64,000 nucleotides of DNA from Afifella pfennigii DSM 17143 (GTDB lineage: Bacteria; Pseudomonadota; Alphaproteobacteria; Rhizobiales; Afifellaceae), in assembly GCF_000688515.1 (NCBI RefSeq), contig NZ_JHZK01000007.1, forward strand, positions 96,791 to 160,790, given 5' to 3'. Position 1 is the stretch's first letter; every line of letters starts with the position of its first letter. Positions 54,634 through 64,000 of the stretch are shown piece by piece. The translations under genes and the position numbers were made by a program. The notes beneath the pieces were generated by a model, which ran no database searches, was not told the DNA's origin, and saw only the letters and a program-made list of their open reading frames with translations.

Positions 54634-56207
54634 CAGGTCGTGGCCTTGGCCGTCCCGGCGGTCGTCTCCGCTTCCACATAGCGCGGAAAGATGGCCGCGG
54701 GCGGCGGCAGCGCCGTGCCGGGAACAAGACGGCCGCCCTGCCCGAGAGCGGCGAAGTCGCGCTTCTCGGCGGGGACGGCGAGAAGGTCGAGAAGCTTTAT
54801 CGCCGAGCCGGGCATCACCGGCTGAACGAGCACGGCCACCTGGCGGACGACCTCGGCGGTGACGTAGAGCACCGTCGCCATGCGCTGCGGATCGCTCTTG
54901 CGCAGAGCCCAGGGCTCCTGCGAGGCGAAGTAGCGGTTGGCCTCGCCGACCACCTGCCAGATGGCGGCGAGCGCCTGGTGGATCGCCTGCTCGCCCATGG
55001 CGGCGCGGCAGCGCTCAAGGAGCCCGTCGGCGGCGGCCAGCATGGCCTCGTCGGCCGGCGAAAAAGCGCCCGGCTGCGGCACGGCGGCGGCGCAATGCTT
55101 GCCGACCATCGACAGGGAGCGCTGGGCGAGATTGCCGAGATCGTTGGCAAGATCGGCGTTGATGCGCCCGACGATGGCATCGTGGCTGTAGGAGCCGTCC
55201 TGGCCGAAGGAGACCTCGCGCAGGAAGAAGTAGCGTACCGCATCGAGGCCGTAATGCTCCACGATGGCGAACGGGTCGACGACGTTGCCGACCGACTTCG
55301 ACATCTTTTCCCCCTTGTTGAAGAGGAAGCCGTGGGCGAAGACGCGCCGCGGCAGAGCAACGCCCGCCGACATCAGGAAGGCCGGCCAGTAGACGGCGTG
55401 AAAGCGCACGATGTCCTTGCCGATGAGGTGGATGTCGGCCGGCCAATAGCGCCAGCGCGGGGCGCTTTCGTCGGGAAAGCCCGCGGCGGTGATGTAGTTC
55501 GTCAGGGCGTCCACCCAGACATACATGACGTGGCGCTCGTTGCCCGGCACCTTGATGCCCCAGTCGAAGGTGGTGCGCGAGATGGAAAGGTCCTTCAGGC
55601 CCGATTTGACGAAGCTGACGACCTCGTTGCGACGCTCCGCCGGCCCGATGAAACCCGGATGCGCGCGATAATGCTCAAGCAGCTTGTCCTGGTAGGCGGA
55701 GAGGCGGAAGAAGTAACTTTCCTCCTCCACCCATTCGACGGGCGAGCCGAGCGGCTCGCGGCGCACGCCGTCCTCGCCGAGGCTCGTCTCCTTCTCGTCG
55801 AAGAAGGCTTCCTGGCGAACGGAATACCAGCCGGAATACGTGTCCAGATAGATGTCGCCGTTCGCCTGCATGCGCTCCCAGATCGCCACGCAGGAGCGAT
55901 GGTGGCGTTCCTCGGTGGTGCGGATGAAGTCGTCGTGGGAGACGTTGAGCACCTCCATCATGTCGCGGAAGCGCTGTGAATTGCGGTCTGCAAGCTCGGT
56001 CGGCGTGATGCCTTCCTTGGCCGCCGTCTGCTGCATTTTCTGCCCGTGCTCGTCCGTGCCGGTCAGAAAGAAGACGTCCCGGCCGTCGAGCCGCTGAAAG
56101 CGGGCAAGCGCGTCCGTCGCCAACGCCGTATAGGCGTGGCCGATATGGGGGACGCCATTGGGGTAGAAGATGGGCGTGGTAATGTAAAAAGTCGGCTTTG
56201 CGGTCAT
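54633..56207 (-). CDS. metG: Methionyl-tRNA synthetase
   Basis: A 524-residue class I synthetase. The HIGH box is [20 protein letters not shown] near the N-terminus and the KMSKS box is [15 protein letters not shown] at about 300. The metal knuckle cysteines of E. coli MetRS are not seen: the region reads [15 protein letters not shown], as in the shorter alphaproteobacterial type. The C-terminal dimerisation domain is absent. The start at [10 protein letters not shown] is set by homology; upstream codons belong to the holB antisense. It lies 16 bp after holB. Confidence 0.96.
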   Translation of the reverse strand: MTAKPTFYITTPIFYPNGVPHIGHAYTALATDALARFQRLDGRDVFFLTGTDEHGQKMQQTAAKEGITPTELADRNSQRFRDMMEVLNVSHDDFIRTTEERHHRSCVAIWERMQANGDIYLDTYSGWYSVRQEAFFDEKETSLGEDGVRREPLGSPVEWVEEESYFFRLSAYQDKLLEHYRAHPGFIGPAERRNEVVSFVKSGLKDLSISRTTFDWGIKVPGNERHVMYVWVDALTNYITAAGFPDESAPRWRYWPADIHLIGKDIVRFHAVYWPAFLMSAGVALPRRVFAHGFLFNKGEKMSKSVGNVVDPFAIVEHYGLDAVRYFFLREVSFGQDGSYSHDAIVGRINADLANDLGNLAQRSLSMVGKHCAAAVPQPGAFSPADEAMLAAADGLLERCRAAMGEQAIHQALAAIWQVVGEANRYFASQEPWALRKSDPQRMATVLYVTAEVVRQVAVLVQPVMPGSAIKLLDLLAVPAEKRDFAALGQGGRLVPGTALPPPAAIFPRYVEAETTAGTAKATT

Positions 56208-56223
56208 CGCATTCGGCCCGCGA

Positions 56224-57315
56224 TCAAGTGAAAATGGGGCGGTGGGGATGACGCGCGGCTTCGGCAACGGTCTCAAAGACGTTGAGCACGAATTGCCTGC
56301 GGTCGAGATTGAAGGTTTCCACCTCCGCCGAGCGTCGGGCCACCTTTTCCCATAGCTCCGCCCACCTGGCAAGCGGCAGAGAGGGCGGCGAAGCGCCCTC
56401 CTCCGGCTCCGCAAGACGGCGCACGCGCCGGTCGAGATAGCCGCCGACGAGATCGGCGAATTCGGCCCAGGCGGCGCCGCGGGCGGAGGCCGCCTGCTCG
56501 GCGACGGCCTGCAGGCTGGCATGGTCGGTGGCGGCGAAGGCGCGCACGATGGCGCGGTAAAGGGAGAGGCCGTTGCCGCCGGCAAGCTCCAGGGCGCGGC
56601 GGGCGCTGCCGCCGGCGAGCGCGGCGACCGTGGCCAGATCCTTCTGCGGCGGCCGGGCAACGCCGAGCGCATCGAAGATGCGGGCGATCTCCGTCTCGCT
56701 GAGGAGCCCGAAGTGAAAGCTGCGGCAGCGCGAGCGGATGGTGGGCAGAAGCTGGCCCGGCCTGGCGGTGACGAGGACGAAGACGGTGCGCTCCGGCGGC
56801 TCCTCCAGCGCCTTCAAGAGCGCGTTGGCGGCGCTGCGGTTCATCTCCTCGGCGCCGTCGACGATGACGATGCGCCAGGCCCCCTCGCCTGCCGTGGTGC
56901 CGAGGAAGGGCACGATGCGCCGGACCGTGTCCACCGAGATCACCGTGCGGAAGGTCTTGCGCTTGTCGTCCCAGGGGCGCTGCAGATGCAGGACGTTGGG
57001 ATGGGCGCCCTCGGCGAGGCGCCGGTGCAGCGGATGGCGCGCGGCGATGGCGAGGTTTTCGGCCGCCGCCACATCGGCCGCCGCCGGGTCGGGCTCGGCC
57101 AGCAGGAACTTTGCCAGGCGGAAGGCGAGCGTCGCCTTGCCGACGCCCACGGGACCGCAGAACAACAGGCCGTGATGCAGGCGGTTGCCGCGATAGGCGG
57201 TCAGAAGCTGGCGCTCGGCCGCTTCGTGGCCGATGAGATGCGGGTTCTCCTGCGGCAAGGGCACGCCGGCCAGGCGGTCCAGCGAGGGACGCTCCTCAAC
57301 CGGCTTCCTGGCCAT
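56224..57315 (-). CDS. holB: DNA polymerase III delta-prime subunit
   Basis: A 363-residue clamp-loader subunit. The N-terminal [19 protein letters not shown] leads to Walker [58 protein letters not shown] and [15 protein letters not shown] (the SRC motif) are diagnostic. It lies 3 bp after tmk, in the conserved tmk-holB-metG-tatD order. The N-terminal 15 residues are variable. Confidence 0.94.
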   Translation of the reverse strand: MARKPVEERPSLDRLAGVPLPQENPHLIGHEAAERQLLTAYRGNRLHHGLLFCGPVGVGKATLAFRLAKFLLAEPDPAAADVAAAENLAIAARHPLHRRLAEGAHPNVLHLQRPWDDKRKTFRTVISVDTVRRIVPFLGTTAGEGAWRIVIVDGAEEMNRSAANALLKALEEPPERTVFVLVTARPGQLLPTIRSRCRSFHFGLLSETEIARIFDALGVARPPQKDLATVAALAGGSARRALELAGGNGLSLYRAIVRAFAATDHASLQAVAEQAASARGAAWAEFADLVGGYLDRRVRRLAEPEEGASPPSLPLARWAELWEKVARRSAEVETFNLDRRQFVLNVFETVAEAARHPHRPIFT

Positions 57316-57318
57316 GGC

Positions 57319-57969
57319 TCAACATGCCTCGGCGGCAAGGCCGAGACGGGCGCGCACCGCGCTGGCGATCGCCGCGGCGACGGCCTCCTCGTCCTTGGAG
57401 GCGTCGATGACGGTGCAGCGTTCCGGCTCGGCCGCGGCGATCTGGAGAAAAGCCTGCCTGCGGGCGGCGTGCACCGCCTCGACATCGGCCTCGAAACGGT
57501 CGGCGAGGCTGCGCCGCGCGGCGCGGGCAAGGCCCTCGGCGATGTCGATATCGAGGATCAATGTCAGGTCCGGGCGGGTGTCGCCGACGGCGATCTCCTC
57601 CAGCCGGTCGAGCTTCTCAGGCTCGGCGCCCGCCGTGCCCTGATAGGCCCTGGTGGAATCGGCGAAGCGGTCGGAGATGACCCAGGTGCCGGCCGAAAGC
57701 GCCGGACGGATGACGCTCTCCACATGGTCGCGCCGGGCCACGGCGAAGAACAGCGCCTCGGCGGTCGGCCCGAAGGGCTTCACCAGGCCGGCGAGAAGAA
57801 GCTGGCGGATCGTCTCCGCCTCGGGGCTGCCGCCGGGCTCGCGGGTCATCAGGACGTCGTGGCCGGCGCTCCGGATCAGATCGGCGAGGCGCCATGCCTG
57901 CGTCGACTTGCCGGAGCCCTCGCCGCCTTCCAGCGTGATGAAGCGGCCGCGGGCGGGGCTCACAGCCAT
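57319..57969 (-). CDS. tmk: Thymidylate kinase
   Basis: A 216-residue kinase converting dTMP to dTDP. The P-loop is [45 protein letters not shown] and [17 protein letters not shown] are signatures. Two starts are possible: ATG at 57969, which overlaps the upstream dac stop by 10 bp, and GTG at 57963, which overlaps by 4 bp. I use the ATG. It is on the same transcript as the carboxypeptidase and holB. Confidence 0.94.
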   Translation of the reverse strand: MAVSPARGRFITLEGGEGSGKSTQAWRLADLIRSAGHDVLMTREPGGSPEAETIRQLLLAGLVKPFGPTAEALFFAVARRDHVESVIRPALSAGTWVISDRFADSTRAYQGTAGAEPEKLDRLEEIAVGDTRPDLTLILDIDIAEGLARAARRSLADRFEADVEAVHAARRQAFLQIAAAEPERCTVIDASKDEEAVAAAIASAVRARLGLAAEAC

Positions 57970-59132
57970 CCGAAGAGGAGCTCGCCCAAGGCGTCGAAGG
58001 CGCGCCGATGCAAGGGTCCGACGGCGATTGCCTCGGCGGTGTAGAGCGGCGTTTCCTGGATAAGGCGCTCGCCTTCCCAGACCTTGAGGCTGCCGACCTT
58101 GATGCCGGCCTCGACCGGCGCCTCGATCGGCCCCTGATAGACGGCGCGCGCCCGCAAGGGCTCGGTGGAGGAGCGGGCGATGAGGACGCGGATCGGTCCT
58201 TGCGCCTTCAGAGCCACCCCGCCTTTCTCGCCGCCATAGACGCTCGCCTCCGCCACCACCTCGTCCGCCTCGAAGGCGGTGATCTGACGGAAGGCGCGGA
58301 AGCCCCATTCCAGCAGCTTGCGGGCCTCCGAGGCGCGCTCGCCGGGGCTCTTGCAGCCATTGACGACGACGATGAGCCGCTGGGTATTGGCGACGGCCGA
58401 GCCCACGAGCCCGTAGCCCGATTCCCGCGTGTAGCCCGTTTTCAGGCCATCGGCGCCGATACCGGCGTCAAGCAGCGGGTTGCGGTTGCGCTGGGTGATG
58501 TTGTTCCAGGTGAAATCCGGCTCGGCGAACATTTTGTAGAGCTCGGGGTATTCGGCGATCATGTGCCGCGCCAGGATGGCGAGGTCGCGCGCCGTCACCC
58601 GCATCTCCGGGTCCGGCAGGCCGGTCGCGTCGCGGAAGGTGGAATTGGTCATGCCAAGCTCTTCCGCCCGCCTGTTGAGAAGGTCGGAAAAGGCGATCTC
58701 GGAGCCGGCGATGCCCTCCGCCACCGCCATGGCGGCATCGTTGCCCGACTGGATGATGATGCCGCGCAGCAAATCCTCCAGGCGCACGCGCGAGCCGAGC
58801 TCGGCGAACATGGTGGAACCGCCGGAGGCCGCCCCGCCCTCGCGCCAGGCATGCTCGGAGATGACGAACTCGTCGTCGAAGCTGAGCTCGCCCTCCTTCA
58901 ACAGATGGAAGACGTACTCCACCGTCATCAGCTTGGCCATGGAGGCGGGCGCCATCGGCTCGTCGGCGTTCTTTTGCAAAAGCACCGTGCCGCTATCGAA
59001 ATCCATCAGGATGGCGAAGGGCGCACTGGTGTCGAACTCCTGCGCAAGTGCCTGTTGCGGCAGCCACAAAAGGAGAAACACGCCAAGCAGGCGGTAAAGA
59101 AGGCTTCGTGCTGAGAAGGGAATCGCGCGCAT
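57960..59132 (-). CDS. D-alanyl-D-alanine carboxypeptidase (PBP5/6 type)
   Basis: A 390-residue penicillin-binding protein that trims the terminal D-alanine from peptidoglycan. A signal peptide (about 1-31, ending QALA) precedes the S11 domain with [10 protein letters not shown] (Ser-x-x-Lys), [14 protein letters not shown] (Ser-x-Asn) and [11 protein letters not shown] (Lys-Thr-Gly). The C-terminal domain ends with a short amphipathic, Phe/Leu-rich tail that may anchor it to the membrane. I start at M at 59132, which gives the signal peptide; the frame is open 20 codons further up. It overlaps tmk. Confidence 0.94.
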   Translation of the reverse strand: MRAIPFSARSLLYRLLGVFLLLWLPQQALAQEFDTSAPFAILMDFDSGTVLLQKNADEPMAPASMAKLMTVEYVFHLLKEGELSFDDEFVISEHAWREGGAASGGSTMFAELGSRVRLEDLLRGIIIQSGNDAAMAVAEGIAGSEIAFSDLLNRRAEELGMTNSTFRDATGLPDPEMRVTARDLAILARHMIAEYPELYKMFAEPDFTWNNITQRNRNPLLDAGIGADGLKTGYTRESGYGLVGSAVANTQRLIVVVNGCKSPGERASEARKLLEWGFRAFRQITAFEADEVVAEASVYGGEKGGVALKAQGPIRVLIARSSTEPLRARAVYQGPIEAPVEAGIKVGSLKVWEGERLIQETPLYTAEAIAVGPLHRRAFDALGELLFGWL

Positions 59133-59188
59133 TTCCAGACGTATCGCTTGCTCGCCCCGCGCACATAAAGCGCGGCTTGCCGGCAGAA

Positions 59189-60193
59189 TCAACGGGATGC
59201 GAGGCGCTTCAGGCGATTTTGCTCAGCTTCGCCGAAGGCGGTGGACGGCTGTGCCGCGAACTCGTCGAGAGCGGCGAAAGCAGCGTTCACGCGCTCCTCA
59301 GGCACATAGGAGCTGCGCAGAGCCAGGCGGCGCGGCGCCGGCTGCGGCAGCGTGAAGCTGGCCGGTTGCGCCGATGGCCGGGCTTCCTCGGCAGCGGCGA
59401 GCTGGGCGCTCGCGCCGAGCGCCGCGGCCGGATCGAAGGGCGTGCCGGAGGCGACCTTCTCGCTGTCGACCGGTCCATCGAAAGCCTCATCAAGCGCCGT
59501 CGCGCCGGGCTCGGCCTCCGGGGCATAGGCGACCATGATATTGGCCGCCGCATCCGCCGGATCGGGCGCGCTCGGAAGCTCCGGGCCGCGATAGGAGGCA
59601 AGAAGGAACTGCGTGTCGTCCTCTTTCAGCGGCGCATGCTCGACATACTCCACCTTCACCTTGGCCATGCCGGCATGCTTGAAGTCGAGCACCTCGGCCG
59701 CGCGCTTGGAGACATCGATGAGACGATCGGAGTGGAACGGGCCGCGATCGTTGACGCGCACGATCACCGAGCGGTCATTGGCGAGGTTGGTGACGCGCAC
59801 ATAGCTCGGGAGCGGCAAGGTCGGATGCGCGGCCGTCAGCATGGCCATGTCGAACACCTCGCCATTGGCCGTCAGCTTGCCGTGGAAGGCATCGCCGTAC
59901 CAGGAGGCGGTGCCGGTGCGCTCGTACTCGTCCTCATGTTTGGGCTTGTAGACGCGGCCGGCGATCTCATAGGCCTTGCCCACCTTGCGGTAGGCATTGG
60001 CGCGAAGCGAGGCGACGGCGCTCTCCGAGGCCCCCTCCCCGCCCTCGGCCGCGCCAGATTGGCCTTTCGATGTCAGCGAGGTCGTCAGGGAGGCCTGTTC
60101 GTCGGGCGTTGCAACGCAGCCCGCCATCAGCCCGGCAAGGGCTGCAGCGGCGATGACGACCTTCATGCCTGGCCGGCGCTTTTCTGGCTCCAC
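59189..60193 (-). CDS. rlpA: Septal lipoprotein RlpA (rare lipoprotein A)
   Basis: A 334-residue lipoprotein: hydrophobic N-terminus with lipobox LAGLMAGC (Cys near 26), then the double-psi barrel RlpA domain with [39 protein letters not shown] and [11 protein letters not shown]. RlpA in Pseudomonas cuts denuded glycan strands. The C-terminal 140 residues are Ala/Pro/Asp-rich and no SPOR domain is evident. The GTG at 60193 follows GGGGAAG; an ATG at 60166 is an alternative. It starts the minus-strand rlpA-dac-tmk-holB-metG-tatD series. Confidence 0.92.
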   Translation of the reverse strand: MEPEKRRPGMKVVIAAAALAGLMAGCVATPDEQASLTTSLTSKGQSGAAEGGEGASESAVASLRANAYRKVGKAYEIAGRVYKPKHEDEYERTGTASWYGDAFHGKLTANGEVFDMAMLTAAHPTLPLPSYVRVTNLANDRSVIVRVNDRGPFHSDRLIDVSKRAAEVLDFKHAGMAKVKVEYVEHAPLKEDDTQFLLASYRGPELPSAPDPADAAANIMVAYAPEAEPGATALDEAFDGPVDSEKVASGTPFDPAAALGASAQLAAAEEARPSAQPASFTLPQPAPRRLALRSSYVPEERVNAAFAALDEFAAQPSTAFGEAEQNRLKRLASR

Positions 60194-60532
60194 CCTGCTC
60201 TTCCCCTGGATACCGGCGCGAGGGGACGCGGCGCTGCGTCCTTCCCGACCGATACCTTGCCTGCCATCCGGCCTTCGGCCTTATGCGACGGCGCGGCTTG
60301 CCCCTGTTAAGGATTACTCCTTCCTCCAGAATACGACGAAGCCGGGGCGAAGGTCTGCCCCCCGGCGGCAAAGGTTCGAGGAGTGTGGCGGATCGGCCAC
60401 GCAGCGATGGCGGAGGCGGGCCTCGCCGGCTTGTCCGCGTCCGCTTTTGGTTAACCGTAGCCCACGGAAAAGATTGAATAAAATTCGTATCGGCAGCACT
60501 TAACCGTCAGAACAAGATGCGGAAATGTGACC
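60194..60532. other. 339-bp divergent intergenic region
   Basis: It separates rlpA (minus) and the glycosyltransferase gene (plus) and must carry both promoters. It holds two copies of TTAACCGT, at 60451-60458 and 60500-60507, 49 bp apart, each one base from the CtrA half-site TTAACCAT. An AT-rich patch (60471-60489) lies between them. Short frames here (up to about 65 codons) are Arg/Gly-rich and look spurious. Confidence 0.6.
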
Positions 60533-62053
60533 ATGTCGCTGGCAAATGTGGACGCGCCTAAGGCGTCCGGCAAAGATCCGTCCGGGGCGGGACACTCGGC
60601 CCTCAATCTGGCGGCGGCCCGCGTGGCGGCGAATCTGCGCCATCGGCCGGTCTCCGTCGCCTTCCTGGCCACCTTTCTGCGCCTTGCGGATTTCGTCACC
60701 CTCTTCGCCATCGGCGCGGCGATCTACGCGCTCTACGTCGTGCCCGGCGGCGAGGCGTACAGCCTGCACTATCTCTTCCCGCTGATCATTCTGCCGGCGC
60801 TGACCGTTTCCTTGATCGGCACCTTCAAGGGCTACGCCCTGCCCGCCTATCGGCGTCCGCTCGGCTATATCGGCAAGACGGCCGGCCTGTGGGCGGCGGT
60901 CTTCGGCTGTTTCAGCCTGTTCATCTTCTTCTTCCGGGCCGGCGAAGATTTCTCCCGGCTGTGGCTCGCCGTGTGGTTCGTGTGCGGCTTCGCCTCGCTC
61001 GGCATCGTGCGCCTGATGATGGCGCGGCTGGTGCGGGAATGGACGCGCAACGGGCTCTTGGAGCGGCGCGCCGTCCTGGTCGGCGGCGGGCCGGAAGCGG
61101 TGGCGCTCATCCACGCCCTGGATGCCGAGCCAGACAACGATATCCGCATCTGCGGCATCTTCGACGACCGCGAGGGCGATCGCGCGCCGGCGGTGCAGGA
61201 GGGCTTTCCGCGGCTCGGGCGCATCGACGAGCTGGTGGAGTTCGGCCGGCGGGCGCAGATCGACATGCTGATCGTGGCGCTGCCGCTGACGGCCGAGCGC
61301 CGGCTCTTGGAGATGATGAAGCGGCTCTGGGTGCTGCCGGTGGATATCCGCCTGGCGGCGCATACGACGCGGCTGCGCTTTCGCCCGCGCGCCTATTCCT
61401 TCATCGGCTCCGTGCCCTTCCTCGACCTGTTCGACAAGCCGATCGCCGGCTGGGATTCGGTGGTCAAGCGCGTCTTCGACGTCACTTTCGCCAGCCTGGC
61501 GCTGGCCGCGCTGTCGCCGATCATGCTGGCGGTGGCGGTCGCCATCAAGCTCGACAGCCGCGGCCCGGCGCTCTTCCGCCAGCGCCGCTACGGCTTCAAC
61601 AACGAGCTGATCGAGGTCTTCAAGTTCCGCTCCATGTATGTGGAGATGGCCGACGCCAATGCCGCCAAGCTCGCCACGCGGGACGATCCGCGCATCACCC
61701 GCGTCGGCCGCTTCATCCGCAAGACCAGCCTCGACGAGCTGCCGCAGCTCATCAACGTGCTGAAAGGCAATCTCTCCCTGGTCGGCCCGCGCCCGCACGC
61801 GCTGCTGGCCAAGGCGGCGGACCAGCTCTACGAGCAGGTGGTCGACGGCTATTTCGCCCGCCACCGGGTGAAGCCGGGCATCACCGGCTGGGCGCAGGTC
61901 AATGGCTGGCGCGGCGAGACCGACACGCAGGAGAAGCTGGAGCGGCGCGTGGAGCACGACCAGTTCTATATCGAGAATTGGTCGGTGCTTTTCGACCTCT
62001 ACATCCTGCTGCTGACGCCCTTCCGTCTGTTCAACGACGAGGCGGCCTACTAG
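60533..62053 (+). CDS. Undecaprenyl-phosphate glucose phosphotransferase-type sugar transferase
   Basis: A 506-residue polyprenyl-phosphate hexose-1-phosphate transferase that starts exopolysaccharide repeat synthesis. Four to five N-terminal helices (about 45-165), a Rossmann-like central part ([17 protein letters not shown]), and the C-terminal catalytic domain: [72 protein letters not shown] and [16 protein letters not shown]. It resembles WcaJ/ExoY-like proteins with an N-terminal CoA-binding region. The ATG at 60533 is chosen over a GTG two codons earlier, both after GCGGAAA. It converges with the next gene. Confidence 0.9.
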   Translation: MSLANVDAPKASGKDPSGAGHSALNLAAARVAANLRHRPVSVAFLATFLRLADFVTLFAIGAAIYALYVVPGGEAYSLHYLFPLIILPALTVSLIGTFKGYALPAYRRPLGYIGKTAGLWAAVFGCFSLFIFFFRAGEDFSRLWLAVWFVCGFASLGIVRLMMARLVREWTRNGLLERRAVLVGGGPEAVALIHALDAEPDNDIRICGIFDDREGDRAPAVQEGFPRLGRIDELVEFGRRAQIDMLIVALPLTAERRLLEMMKRLWVLPVDIRLAAHTTRLRFRPRAYSFIGSVPFLDLFDKPIAGWDSVVKRVFDVTFASLALAALSPIMLAVAVAIKLDSRGPALFRQRRYGFNNELIEVFKFRSMYVEMADANAAKLATRDDPRITRVGRFIRKTSLDELPQLINVLKGNLSLVGPRPHALLAKAADQLYEQVVDGYFARHRVKPGITGWAQVNGWRGETDTQEKLERRVEHDQFYIENWSVLFDLYILLLTPFRLFNDEAAY

Positions 62054-62081
62054 GCCGAAACGGCCCGCCGCCCCTCAAGGC

Positions 62082-63326
62082 TCAGCGAAGATCGGCAAGC
62101 GAGAGACGCGGCGGGCGCCCCCTCGCCACGCGGGCCGGAGGCGGGCTCGCCGCCTGCGTCCTTTGAAAGCGGGCCGGGTTGAAGCCCCAGAGGATGCCGA
62201 GCAGCAGCCAGAAATGCCGCCAGTGCTCGCCCTCGTGCAAAAGGGCGCATAGGAGCGGCCCCAGAAAGCAGATGAAGACCGCGACGGCGGCCGGGTGATG
62301 CCCGGTCGTTCGGTAATTGGCGAGGCTGAGAAGCACGGAGGATATGAACAGGGCCAGGAAGGAAAAGCCCGCCAGCCAGCCGTAGTTGAGGAAGGAGGAG
62401 AGGAAGATGTTATGGATCGGCTCCTCGAAGATCTTGTCGAGCTGCAGGATGCCGAGCCCGGCCGGGTTCTCCAGGATCAAGGGAATGGAGCGCACATAGC
62501 GGCCGTAGCGTCCCTCGCGGCCGGAATCGTAGGATTCGGCGAGCGTCGCGCGCTGGGTGAATTTCTCCGCGAATTCCGGCGAGCTGACCAGGGCCGCCGT
62601 CAGGATCATGCCCGCAAGCACCACCAGCGCCGTGCCGTAGGCGAGGACCCGGCCGAGATGGCCGCGGTTGAGAAAGACGATGTAGCCGATGGAGCAGATC
62701 AAGGTGGCGGTGATGGCCGCGCGCGAGAAGGAGACGAGGATGCCGAGCACCAGGATGGCGATGGCGGGCCCGAGCAGCGCCGCCCGGCCGATGCGCTCGT
62801 GCAGCATGTAAAGGCACATGATGAGGCCGGGCAGCAGGAAGGAGGAGTACATGTTGGGATCGTCGATGAACCCCTTGCCCCGCCCGTCCCATGTCAGCGC
62901 GTCGATGCCCAGGGCGAAGCCGACGATGCCCAGACAGGCGGCGATCACCGTGGAGACGATGTAGACGCCCATGAAGGCGTGCAGCTGGCGCGGCCCCCAA
63001 TCGTTGGAGATGTAGGCCGCGCTGATGCCCAGGACGACGACGAAGGTCTTCTTGAAGGCCTCCTGCCCCACCTCCGGCTCGCCGATAAAAGGGATGGAGG
63101 CGATCCAGAAGGACACCGTCCAAAGCACCAGAAGGGTGAAGAAGACGAAGAAGGTGAGGCGCACCTTCTGCCAGACGAAGACCGACAGGGCGAGCGCCAG
63201 CATGAACAGGAAATCGACCGGCGAGGGCCGCGACAGCGTGTAATTCATGGCCAGCACGGCGATAAGGAAGACTGCGTTCCTCACCGTGGTCGGATAAAGC
63301 CTCCAACGGCCGACTTCAGCCTGCAT
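62082..63326 (-). CDS. O-antigen ligase/polymerase-like membrane protein
   Basis: A 414-residue protein with about ten to twelve helices and a long periplasmic loop (about 255-300, TQRATLAESYDSGREGRYGR to LENPAGLG), which fits the WaaL/Wzy (O-antigen ligase/polymerase) superfamily. It could join or polymerise exopolysaccharide or O-antigen units made on the lipid started by the neighbouring sugar transferase. The specific substrate cannot be read. The last 30 residues are Pro/Arg-rich. A CtrA-like TTAACCAT lies about 50 bp upstream of the start at 63326 on the coding strand. Confidence 0.8.
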   Translation of the reverse strand: MQAEVGRWRLYPTTVRNAVFLIAVLAMNYTLSRPSPVDFLFMLALALSVFVWQKVRLTFFVFFTLLVLWTVSFWIASIPFIGEPEVGQEAFKKTFVVVLGISAAYISNDWGPRQLHAFMGVYIVSTVIAACLGIVGFALGIDALTWDGRGKGFIDDPNMYSSFLLPGLIMCLYMLHERIGRAALLGPAIAILVLGILVSFSRAAITATLICSIGYIVFLNRGHLGRVLAYGTALVVLAGMILTAALVSSPEFAEKFTQRATLAESYDSGREGRYGRYVRSIPLILENPAGLGILQLDKIFEEPIHNIFLSSFLNYGWLAGFSFLALFISSVLLSLANYRTTGHHPAAVAVFICFLGPLLCALLHEGEHWRHFWLLLGILWGFNPARFQRTQAASPPPARVARGRPPRLSLADLR

Positions 63327-63376
63327 CGGCCAACGGTCCCATGCGATACGGAGCGGGTCGCCAGTTAGGGGCGAGA

Positions 63377-63384
63377 ATGGTTAA
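63377..63384 (-). promoter_or_regulatory. CtrA half-site-like motif upstream of the O-antigen ligase gene
   Basis: TTAACCAT on the minus strand matches the CtrA half-site exactly. It lies about 50 bp before the gene start. The paired TTAA at the seven-base spacing of a full CtrA site is not seen. Confidence 0.35.
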
Positions 63385-63542
63385 TTTTGGCTGAGGCTGG
63401 CGCCCGCGAAGAGGTTGCCGCCCGCTCCCCCGCCGGCGTCCCCTGCCCTCGCTTCCGCCCCACCGGGAGCGCCTTGGCGGCGGCCCTTTTCGGGCGCGGC
63501 GGAAGGGTCTTGGATTTGTTCCGGCAAAGCGGCTTATGCGCA

Positions 63543-63571
63543 TTGCGTGGGGCGAAGCGGCTCACTATAGT
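63543..63571 (+). promoter_or_regulatory. Promoter of tRNA-Pro
   Basis: TTGCGT (63543-63548) and TATAGT (63566-63571) are exactly 17 bp apart. Transcription would start about 63578, four bases before the tRNA. Confidence 0.72.
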
Positions 63572-63581
63572 CCGCCGCGCT

Positions 63582-63658
63582 CGGAGCGTAGCGCAGCCTG
63601 GTAGCGCACTTGCATGGGGCGCAAGAGGTCGTGGGTTCGAATCCCGCCGCTCCGACCA
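63582..63658 (+). tRNA. tRNA-Pro (anticodon GGG)
   Basis: A 77-base tRNA with encoded CCA. Acceptor CGGAGCG pairs with CGCTCCG; D arm GCGC/GCGC; anticodon arm CTTGC/GCAAG with loop ATGGGGC, giving anticodon GGG (codon CCC); T arm GTGGG/CCCGC with TTCGAAT; then A-CCA. All stems pair. A well-spaced promoter lies upstream. It is followed after 44 bp by transposase sequence. Confidence 0.97.
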
Positions 63659-63702
63659 TCCCCCCACTTTTCCCCGAACGGCCCCCACTCTTTCGTTGAC
63701 TG
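63659..63702. other. Junction between tRNA-Pro and transposase sequence
   Basis: The 44 bases contain CCCCCACT at 63661 and 63682, 21 bp apart. The end of the insertion element and any target duplication should lie here, but I could not identify a terminal inverted repeat. Confidence 0.4.
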
Positions 63703-64000
63703 TTAAGAAGCCGTCTGGAGCGCGGTTTTGGGGCCAATGGCTTTGGCAAAGGCCTCCAGGATGAGGCGCAAGAGAAGCCTCAGCCAGCGGAGGATGAGGC
63801 GGAAGTTGTAGCCGGCGGCGGTGAGGACGGCATTGGCGTGGTCGCCGTGGCGTCCCTTGAGGAAGTTGCGGCCCATGTGGCCGTCGGTCTTGAGGTGTCC
63901 GATAACGGCCTCGATGGCGGATCGTCTTCTGAGCTCCTTCTTGATGGCCCCGAACACGCCCCGCTTCTGCCCGGAGCGGAAGACGCCGAGCGGCCTTGGC
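63703..64000 (-). CDS. IS5-family transposase, C-terminal part (cut by window edge)
   Basis: About 98 C-terminal residues of a DDE transposase. RRRSAIEAVIGHLKTDGHMGRN contains the catalytic Glu followed by six residues and Lys, as in the IS5/IS4 group, and GRHGDHANAVLTAAGYNFRLILRWL is the usual C-terminal segment of IS5 relatives. The frame is open through the right edge, so the N-terminal catalytic Asp residues and the other end of the element are outside. It is placed just after tRNA-Pro. Whether it is intact cannot be judged. Confidence 0.9.
   Translation of the reverse strand, partial: PRPLGVFRSGQKRGVFGAIKKELRRRSAIEAVIGHLKTDGHMGRNFLKGRHGDHANAVLTAAGYNFRLILRWLRLLLRLILEAFAKAIGPKTALQTAS

Larger units (their letters stand above)
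63659..64000. mobile_element. Partial IS5-family insertion sequence
   Basis: The region past tRNA-Pro(GGG) is occupied by the 3' part of an IS5-type element, recognised by its transposase. The inner boundary is somewhere in 63659-63702; the outer boundary lies beyond the window. Confidence 0.75.

Noticed and set aside
60314..60499. A 61-codon minus-strand frame between rlpA and the sugar transferase gene
   Set aside because: No recognisable motif or ribosome site, and it would overlap the regulatory region of both genes.
63387..63764. A 125-codon frame across the tRNA gene, and its antisense counterpart at 63534-63749
   Set aside because: The products contain the well-known false peptides produced by translating a tRNA and its complement; the tRNA itself folds perfectly.
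1..64000. CRISPR array, prophage, toxin-antitoxin, restriction or other defence system
   Set aside because: No spaced palindromic repeats, cas, phage structural, or defence genes were seen. The RatA label on the coq10-type gene comes from a disputed E. coli role.

Overview
The window looks like chromosomal DNA of an alphaproteobacterium in the Hyphomicrobiales (Rhizobiales), high in G+C and densely coding. The main evidence is gene order. The blocks xthA/erpA/dgt-argS-SPOR-nagZ-scpAB, tatABC-serS-surE-pcm-nlpD-like, yajC-secD-secF, lpdA-lipA-coq10, cinA-ispDF, dusB-ntrBC-ntrYX-trkA-dat-hfq-hflX-mazG and rlpA-dac-tmk-holB-metG-tatD are arrangements I know from rhizobia and relatives. An ExoR-like Sel1-repeat protein and a small secreted Cys protein of rhizobial type agree with this. 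No genus can be named from the sequence alone.

Layout. 1-2.8 kb: the 3' end of ilvD, an ExoR-like periplasmic regulator, a small secreted Cys protein, and a putative copper pair (DUF2946-like plus PCu(A)C chaperone). 2.8-12.9 kb: repair and Fe-S genes (xthA, erpA), dgt, argS, a SPOR cell-division protein, nagZ, scpAB and an orphan ABC ATPase. 13-18.8 kb: Tat translocase, serS, surE, pcm and a LysM/M23 protein that has lost most of its zinc ligands. 18.9-25.6 kb: a DUF815 ATPase, yajC-secDF, two homologues of mitochondrial complex I assembly factors (NDUFAF3 and NDUFAF6 types), and trmFO. 25.6-32.2 kb: accessory metabolism and transport (CDF transporter, di-haem peroxidase behind a perfect FNR/FixK box, aldo/keto reductase, YdcF, EamA transporter, MscS channel). 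32.2-33 kb: a gene-poor stretch with a 42-codon membrane ORF and its own terminator. 33-38.5 kb: rhodanese, an acyl-CoA carboxylase beta subunit, lpdA, glsB, lipA and coq10. 38.5-52.7 kb: pncC, ispDF, dusB, ntrBC, ntrYX, trkA, dat, hfq, hflX, mazG. 53-60.2 kb: a minus-strand cell-envelope and replication run. 60.5-64 kb: two polysaccharide genes, tRNA-Pro(GGG), and the 3' part of an IS5-type transposase cut by the window edge.

The window is mostly housekeeping, and I see no phage, CRISPR array or defence island. The most unusual structure is a set of short tandem repeats placed on or beside stop codons: 13-bp units at about 1393, five 16-bp units at 18857, and three exact 16-bp units at 50421. 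Units inside genes (tatB, mazG) are 15 bp and so keep the reading frame. Other points worth checking are the small membrane ORF with its own terminator, a duplicated 16-residue motif in the SPOR protein, operator-like palindromes near ntrYX and between hflX and mazG, NtrX without a GAFTGA loop, and the catalytically degenerate M23 and squalene-synthase-like proteins.
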